A stretch of 47,404 bases of DNA from Stentor coeruleus (taxonomy: Eukaryota > Ciliophora > Heterotrichea > Heterotrichida > Stentoridae): positions 1-47,404 of the forward strand of contig MPUH01000532.1 of assembly GCA_001970955.1 (NCBI GenBank), given 5' to 3'. Below the pieces are notes generated by a model. That model saw only the letters and a list, made by a program, of their open reading frames with translations. It was not told the origin of the DNA and did not search any database. The position numbers and the translations under genes are program-made. This document shows positions 40,742 through 47,404 of this stretch, piece by piece. Positions within the stretch are counted from its first letter, which is position 1. Every line of letters starts with the position of its first letter.

Positions 40742-43382
40742 TTTGATTGGGGGATTATTAAATTGATGTGAATTTTATATGCTGGTAGATAAAGTAAAAT
40801 TTGGTTTTTATGGTTTGAATAGTTTTTTAGCTCGGAAACCAATATAATAAAAACTAATCATCAATTATTTGATTAAAATATTTCTTCAAAGTAATAATTT
40901 TATAGGAAATCTATGAAGTATACCTTTGTATTTTACCCTAAGTACTTAATTATTCTTAAATTCTATCTAACCTAATTCAATAGAGTATTAGGATATTTTC
41001 ATTTCAAAATTTAAATAAGATGATAGCGATAACAATATCTATTATGTAGATTGCTTAAAGATTATCTTATGATCAACAAACTTAACAGCTAACTAAACTA
41101 TGGTAAAAAAATAAATCTAATAAGTTTTATTTTCTAATTATTACATCATAAAGTATTACGCAGATCAATTAAAAAGTATTTAGGATGATGATAATGTAAT
41201 AATATAGGAATATGATCTTTAGATTATAAAATAAACATAACAATTAGACTGAGAATAGTATATTAATTTAATCTTTAGATTATAAAATAAATATAACAAT
41301 TAGACTGAGAATAGTTATTAAGTTATCCTATAAGGTGATAAAAAAGCGAATTAGAAGCAGATTTTATATCAAAGCACTTACAGATAATATTTAAAGTAAG
41401 ATTTATGTTGAAGAAATACTAGACAATTTGAAAATCAAGTCTTTTTTTTTATATTTTTGTCTTTGACTGTTATTTGAGAAAATCTACATACTAGGTTTTT
41501 GATATAAACTACTTAGATTGCAGTAATTATATTCTAAATTGAATTATATGATTATATTTTTAAAAAAGTATTTTTAAAAGTTTTCAAGCCCTCTTCATAT
41601 ATAATTTCTAGTTACTTAAGGTTTTTGAAGATTCTTATATATCTTAAATCATGAAAAAACTCGATTTCTTTGCTGGGTATAGTCTTTAAAAATAGTTTCC
41701 TAGTATTTTATCATCTCTGATTTGAAAATCAACGAAATATTATATTTTTTAGAGTCATTTAAAGCTAGCAAATCATACTAGGAATATTTTTTGATTATAA
41801 AATGTATCATATGATAAGCTTTTAGTGTTAAGATAAAGTATTTTAGCTACAATTATATATTGATTATAAATATATAAAAAGTACTTACTACAATAAAATA
41901 CTTATGGAAAGATATAAATGGAAAATCTGACTGGTTTTAAGTTTAACTAAAATTATTAAAGGGTTTTTATATATTGATAAATGTAAAAAATACTTTTACT
42001 GAATAAAAAATATTATATGAAGAGGATATTAAAATTAGAAATCTCAAACTTGAATATGCCGAAATAATGCTACATAAAAACTCATAATTTTATAAAAACT
42101 TTATTCACTACATGAATTGAAAAATTATATTAAAAAGCAGGTTGGATACATGCTTTATTAAAATAAATATCATATATTTGATATACAAAGATACTGTTTG
42201 ATTAAATTTATGAAGATTTTATTTTTGTATGGAAAGCATAATGGATGAATATTTGTGAACTATAATAAAAGAAGACACTCATAAAATATTATTGTGAAAA
42301 TTATGGAGATTTTTAGAATAAATAGTGCAAAGAAGATTTCACTTTTATATTTAGTTGATTTAATAAAGGACATTAATATAATAATTATGTATTGAATACC
42401 ACCTTTAGCTAAAGTGACTAAAATTTTTTATTTTTTTTGTCTAAAAAAGAAACCGAAGTTAAAAAAATTATCACAGAGTATAAGAATTTTCATCCTCATG
42501 TCAAACATAATAACATATAATAAATCTTTATGTTTAAATAAAACTTATGGGAAAATACAAAATTCCCATTAATGTTTTTAAAGCCAAGACTCTATTTTTA
42601 GAATTCAAAAATCTTGTCAAATTTAAGAGCTTTAGCAAGTATATTTAACTTCAAACAATTTAAAAGAATGCGCTATACATAATAAAAAGCCTTAGGCAGC
42701 TGGGTTTGTTTTATATAATAATATGCTTAAAACTCCCTAAGCATATACTCTTACTGTTCTTCTAAAGTTATTCAGATAGATTCAAAAATAATATTTAACT
42801 TTCTGAATATAAAAATCCAAGCATTAGGGGTTTGAACTAGAAACTGTGCTAAAAAGAAAATTTTGATCGCTCCAAAAATTAATCGACGACAGAAAATTAT
42901 TCAAGAAATGGAATAATAAGGCTATACTTATAAATAACCTCTAGAGATCATAAGGATATCACAGAAAAGCTTACTTTAAAAATATTTTAACATGCTAAAA
43001 ACATACGTTTAATTCCGTAAATGAACAAGCAAAGCTATTAGAACCTTATAATATTGAAAGAAAGATATAAAAAAACTACAAATAAGCACAGAGATCTTAT
43101 TTAAATAAAAACCGCATTAGATTATTCAAAGATTATATACCAAAACCAGCATATTATAATAAACCCTATATAATAAACAATTTATACAATAAACATAAAC
43201 TTATAAATATGATACCTTTATAATATTCATCATAAGCCATTCAAGTATAAAAATTCACATACCCTAACAATCAGGATAAAGAAATATTTAACAAACACTT
43301 TATACTTAATTTCCTACTTATTTTTATATAACCTTTTTTGATTAAAAGATAATTTGTCCAGGACCACATATTCATTTATTAT
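40742..43382. other. Large gene-poor AT-rich region
   Basis: No gene, tRNA or other RNA recognised in 2.6 kb. It contains a 45-nt tandem repeat (listed). A short open stretch near 42450-42530 (KKETEVKKIITEYKNFHPHV) lacks a start and context. The last 250 nt are C-rich, G-poor as before other plus-strand genes. Confidence 0.65.
41215..41315. repeat. 45-nt direct repeat, period 56
   Basis: Positions 41215-41259 and 41271-41315 are 45-nt copies differing at one base (C/T), with 11 nt between them. Non-coding. Confidence 0.88.
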
Positions 43383-43844
43383 ATGAAAACTAGCTATATT
43401 AGTTGTACAGCCCCGAACTGCCGAAAGACTTTTCGAAACCAGGACAGTCTGTCGAAGCATTTAAATGAGGATCATTCTGATACTGAAAATAATGCCCTTG
43501 TAGGTTATCGATGTAGGAAATGCAAAAGGGTCTTAGGCACGAAGCAGTGTCTAAAAGAACATTTATATACCCATACAGGTCAAAAACCTTATAAATGTAC
43601 TGAACCTGGGTGTGGGAAAATTTTTAGACAAAGCAGTCAACTTTCATATCACAAAAAAGTCCATGCAGAACTAAAGAAATATTACCTTAAAAATCCTGGG
43701 GAAATAAAAAATGATGACGCAGGACAGTCTGAAAGTATCGATTCGAGTGAAGGTTGTAATGAAAGTAATTCTTTTGATCCTTTAAAACTTCCTCAGATTA
43801 ATGCCCCTCAAGAAGGTATCAAATTGCCGAATATATTTAGTTAG
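43383..43844 (+). CDS. Three-finger C2H2 zinc-finger protein
   Basis: A 153-residue protein with three C2H2 fingers: C8/C13/H26/H31 (CTAPNCRKTFRNQDSLSKH), C44/C47/H60/H64 and C72/C77/H90/H94 (CTEPGCGKIFRQSSQLSYHK). A canonical linker (THTGQKPYKC) joins fingers 2 and 3, which supports sequence-specific DNA binding and a transcription-factor role in the macronucleus. Fingers 1 and 3 have four residues between the Cys pair, as in TFIIIA-type and GLI/ZIC-type fingers. The C-terminal 55 residues are acidic and Ser-rich, a possible activation region. It is a single exon with a C-rich 5' flank. The target genes are unknown. Confidence 0.88.
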   Translation: MKTSYISCTAPNCRKTFRNQDSLSKHLNEDHSDTENNALVGYRCRKCKRVLGTKQCLKEHLYTHTGQKPYKCTEPGCGKIFRQSSQLSYHKKVHAELKKYYLKNPGEIKNDDAGQSESIDSSEGCNESNSFDPLKLPQINAPQEGIKLPNIFS

Positions 43845-46702
43845 ATAAGAATTTATTTTACAAAAGTATTGGTAATTAGGTTTGGGTTATTGTATATAAG
43901 AGTTTTATTTTACGTAAATTTTATATGAATTGTTACGATGTTTGAAAATTTATGTGAAAGAGCAAGCTTTTCGAATTTGCCATTCGTCATATAAATTTTG
44001 ATGTAAATTGGTGTGAGGACACTTCAAAAGAGTCCATTGTATGTTAAGAATGTCTAGAGTATGTTATAGTTAGAATGGCTATTTTATTACTATTAAGGCA
44101 AAAATAAAATGTTTTACATGGAATCAAGGCTATTAAAACACAACTACATAGCTAAACGATAGTTTTTCTTATTTTGCTTATCTAAAAAGCGAATTACCAG
44201 ACTTATATCAAGTATTTGCCAATGTTTTATAAAAATTATATCGCAAAAGCCCAAAATTTTAATGCTTTGTCTATTTTTTCCTCTACTGTCCTTTTTGCCA
44301 GTGTATACAAAGCATATCTTATTTTTAGATTATTTTGTAATACTTGCATATATTTAACTTCTAAATTTACCCTTTAACTTTACATGATTATAATCCTCAT
44401 ATTTTGTTTAATAAAAATATTATATCATCAAATTGGTTTAAGTATTTAGAAATATATTAAATAAAGTATATCCAAAGATTACTTTTCATATATCAAAGTA
44501 AAAACAAAAATGCTGTGAATTGCAAATTTATGATTCAAAAAATTAACCTTTGATTTGTTTGAATAAATAAACTTTGTTTATTTTATAAGAAATTCAATAG
44601 AATATTATAAGATTTGAATAGAAACTTTTGTTTTTAAGTTTGGGTTTAGGGTTGAAGATTTGAAAAAAAAAATTCTTATTTGGGTATCAAAAAATGGATT
44701 TTTTAACAAGATTTGAAATGGGGAATTTGCATAGCTGGATAAATTTTTTCTTTTATGGCTTGTTTGAAAATGTAAGTTTAAGAGAAGCTTATAAGGTTTT
44801 AATGTTGAAATTTTGGATTTTTATTTGGTATCATATAAGCATTATTATTGATATTAGAAGCTTTAAGAAATGATAATAAGAATTTTTATAGTTTTGGGTA
44901 TTAGAAAGCTTAGTGGATTTTTATGAGTTTAAAATTAACATAATTCAGTTAGGTTAAGGAAAGGTAGAGAGAAAAATGAAATTTGACCTGATTTCAGGTA
45001 AAAAATATGGAAATAACATCATGAAAAAGTTTGAAGAAACTAGGATGATTACAGTTGATCATGTTAAATGGAAAAAATATTTTCTGTTACTAGATTGGGG
45101 GAGAGTAAATAAGATAAACATTTCTAAGAATTATAAAGGGTAAAGTATGAAAGCAAAATTAAAGATTCAATTGATTTGATTAACTATTTTAGTTTATTTC
45201 TTAGATGAAATTGTATGGCTTTAGTTGCATTTAGAAATTAGTGTGAATCATTTTTATCATTCACATTAATATGTGAAAAGCTATAAAAATGACTAGGATT
45301 TAATGAACAATTATGACTAGGCTGGATGTTGTTTTGGAAAAAATCTCTAGAAGATGAGCTTTTAAAATGCGATAGAGAATAAAAATGATTAAGTACTTGA
45401 TTTTAAAGCTTTGTCATATGATCCAAACCAACTTGGCGTATTTTATTAAAGAATAGATTAAATTTAGATTATTTATAACCAAGCTAATATTATATTAATT
45501 AGTCACAATATAATTTTCTTAATAATAAAGTGTATTTTTTTTAAATATCCAATGACAAGAGTTAAAAAACACAAGAAAAATCACATCAATTCAAATTAAT
45601 TGATGATAGAATTAACAAAACTTATAATGTTTAAGAAATACTAAAGATTGACATAGCAAATTAATGATTTTGTTAAAGTATAATAATATTAAATCATTAG
45701 AATCAGGGATGAACTTTATTAGTAGCAACTTATTATTTCCTTTTCAAAAAGTTTACAACATCATTGCATATTCAAGCTTCTCAGTTTAAATCTTTGTAAA
45801 ATTTTCTATATAATGATATAAAAACCATTTATTATTAAGTAATTCTATTCTGTGGAGCCAATGGAAATAATCTAAAGCCTTTTTTGTTATTTAAAGTAAA
45901 AAAAAATCCTCATTTAAAGTAATTTTAGTGCAAATTTCAGTTATAAGAAAAGTTTGCTGTATTCTTTCTAAGAAAACGGATATGTGCTTAGATTAAGAAT
46001 TTATAGATTCTTTAATTGTTAAGATATTTTATTATGAAAATTTCATCATCAGCCAGACGATATTCAGTTTAATATTTAACTTTTCTTGACATATTCTTTT
46101 AGTTATTTGTAGATTTATTTGTTTTTACTATATGAAGTTATGATAAATCCTATATATAATAAACTTAATTAATAAAAATTATTAACTAATTAGTTCATCT
46201 CTACATTCAGCACTTGGATCGTAGTTTTTTACAACAATTTAGTTTGAAAAAGTATATTATTATGATATAATATGTTTATAAACTCTCATATTTTAATATT
46301 TTTGTGAGATTTGATTTTATGCATTTTAGCAAAAGATTTTTATCATCTTGCATAAGATAAAGATTATATTATGCTTTATGTCTTTAAAAGCAATTTCTGA
46401 AGGGCTTTAAAAGTAGTTTCTTCAATATTTTTATAGGAAAATCTCTAATAGAAATGATAATTTAATCAAAGTTGTATATAAGAACTATAAATTTTTTATA
46501 ATATCCTTTACACATAAAATCTTTTAGCTATCTATCTTCCATATCATAATCATATCAAAATCTTATCATTCTAAACTTTTACAACCTATATTCCTACAAC
46601 ATCCTTCTAGCAAGTAATTTCTATTTCTACTATTATAAAATTCAACTAATAAACCAAATCTTATAGATTCAATATACCAAATATATTCTAATCTAGTTAG
46701 AA
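43845..46702. other. Large gene-poor AT-rich region between convergent genes
   Basis: No recognised gene in 2.86 kb apart from a weak 55-codon frame (listed). Directly after the zinc-finger gene the plus strand is G-leaning; a second G-rich stretch occurs around 44640-44990 (27 G and 7 C in 44641-44760); the right end behind RACK1 is C-rich. Confidence 0.6.
44976..45143 (+). CDS. Possible small open frame
   Basis: A 55-codon ATG frame (MKFDLISGKKYGNNIMKKFE...) with mixed polar and hydrophobic composition and TAA stop. It has no recognised family and could be chance. It lies just after an unexplained G-rich stretch. Confidence 0.2.
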   Translation: MKFDLISGKKYGNNIMKKFEETRMITVDHVKWKKYFLLLDWGRVNKINISKNYKG

Positions 46703-47404
46703 TTAATTTTGAGTTACTGCATAAGCCCTAATGACACCATCAGTGAAACCTCCATAAAGAATATCTCCATTGCTACTCCAAGCTACAGATAATGCTGATG
46801 GTGATTTAATCTTAGTTTGACCATCTTTTCCAAACACTTCAGGAGTGAATTCATTAATCAATGACTTTGAGTCAAGGTCCCAAACTTTAATCCCATCATC
46901 AGTGGCAGCAGCAAGCCAATAGCGAGTAGGTGAAAAAGCTAAGCAATTAATAGAACTCTGAGTATCAAGTTGATATAACAAAGTGTTATCTTTAATTTGC
47001 CATATCATAGCCATGCAGTCTTTTCCACCTGAAGCACAAAAGTTCCCATCAGGTGAAACATTGATTGTATTCACACATCCAGTATGACCTTTTAAGTCAG
47101 CTTTATGTTTGAAAGTCTGCTGGTCCCATAGCTTAACAAGATTGTCCCAACCTGCTGTAATGATCATAGGGTCTTTGGTTGTTGGAGTAAATCTTACACA
47201 AGTGACCCAATCTGAATGTGAATTCTGTGGCTCAAAATCGTACTTACATTCAGCCAAGGTATTCCATAGCTTGATAGTCTTGTCCCTTGAACCACTAATG
47301 ATTTGTCTATTATCAGGGGACATTGTCACGCTAAGAACATCCTTTGAGTGACCTACAAACCTGTATGTTGTTCTACCGGCTCTAAGATCCCAAAGTCTCT
47401 CTCC
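46703..47404 (-). CDS. RACK1: RACK1 (40S ribosome-associated WD40 protein), partial
   Basis: A 3'-complete gene cut by the right edge; coding continues from 47404 in frame, giving 233 residues here. WD40 repeats are visible, with RACK1-specific wording: GRTTYRFVGHSKDVLSV, then NRQIISGSRDKTIKLWNTL, HSDWVTCVRFTPTTKDPMII, GHTGCVNTINVSPDGNFCAS and FSPTRYWLAAATDDGIKVWD, ending in GGFTDGVIRAYAVTQN. RACK1 is a seven-bladed propeller on the small ribosomal subunit near the mRNA exit, and a scaffold for kinases. The visible part covers about four and a half blades. The stop is TAA. No start is visible in the window. Confidence 0.95.
   Translation of the reverse strand, partial: GERLWDLRAGRTTYRFVGHSKDVLSVTMSPDNRQIISGSRDKTIKLWNTLAECKYDFEPQNSHSDWVTCVRFTPTTKDPMIITAGWDNLVKLWDQQTFKHKADLKGHTGCVNTINVSPDGNFCASGGKDCMAMIWQIKDNTLLYQLDTQSSINCLAFSPTRYWLAAATDDGIKVWDLDSKSLINEFTPEVFGKDGQTKIKSPSALSVAWSSNGDILYGGFTDGVIRAYAVTQN

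Noticed and set aside
1-47404. A reassigned genetic code (for example TGA as Trp or TAA/TAG as Gln)
   Set aside because: All three stop codons end genes at positions that match domain ends, and the only in-frame stops inside genes are in the tiny introns or at artefact joints.
1-47404. tRNA, rRNA or CRISPR array
   Set aside because: No cloverleaf with a proper B-box was seen (a GGTTCGAATC at about 31702 is inside the DYRK coding sequence), and no regular spaced repeat array exists; the 42-nt repeats are coding.

Overview
The window looks like macronuclear DNA of a heterotrich ciliate, most probably Stentor coeruleus or a close relative. The reasons are AT-rich DNA, standard stop codons (TAA, TAG and TGA all end real genes, with no in-frame stop inside conserved domains), and introns of about 15 nt. 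The introns were recognised because removing them joins conserved domains across frame breaks: eight are 15 nt with A at position 10 (one of them in-frame and inferred), two are 16 nt, and one is a doubtful 17 nt. The protein content is that of a ciliated protist: CFAP36, SPEF1, a kinesin, MORN, kelch/Cys-rich membrane and DYRK proteins, and RACK1. No bacterial operon, phage, CRISPR, rRNA or tRNA was seen. Layout, left: a myristoylation-type ankyrin protein (171-617), a small CaaX-ended protein (2465-2758) and a coiled-coil protein (4048-4899). A dense block at 5.1-10.2 kb holds CFAP36 and a MORN/IQ protein on the minus strand, then a divergent LpxB-like protein, an RPA-interacting protein homologue and an unknown gene on the plus strand, the last three only 19 and 36 nt apart. 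Middle: a PX-START lipid-binding protein, a kinesin with an internal motor, a kelch/Cys-rich multi-pass membrane protein, an unknown basic protein, a TPR+RRM-like protein, an EGF-TM-RING E3 ligase, a second CaaX protein and a three-exon ankyrin/coiled-coil protein. Right: unknown small genes, a DYRK kinase only 10 nt after its upstream neighbour, SPEF1, a 1207-residue USP-like pseudoenzyme with 14-residue repeats and two RanBP2-type zinc fingers, a multi-intron basic protein, a C2H2 zinc-finger protein and a 3'-partial RACK1 running off the right edge. Long AT-rich gene-poor stretches separate these, the largest at 40.7-43.4 and 43.8-46.7 kb. Three sequence-level signals stand out. (1) Strand composition follows gene orientation: the coding strand is strongly C>G in 5' flanks and early coding sequence and G>C in late coding sequence and 3' flanks, resetting between genes like a sawtooth. 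(2) Six places carry a 35-109 nt perfect or near-perfect duplication joined by exactly one N, and a seventh has the same form with T instead of N. These are almost certainly unmerged contig overlaps, and removing one copy restores the reading frame of two broken genes. (3) A ~37-nt sequence occurs at two distant places, each time between its own locus-specific 14-18 nt direct repeats, like a tiny insertion with target-site duplications. Most genes are single units with their own flanks; functional links are loose (cilium/cytoskeleton, membrane lipid signalling, ubiquitin).
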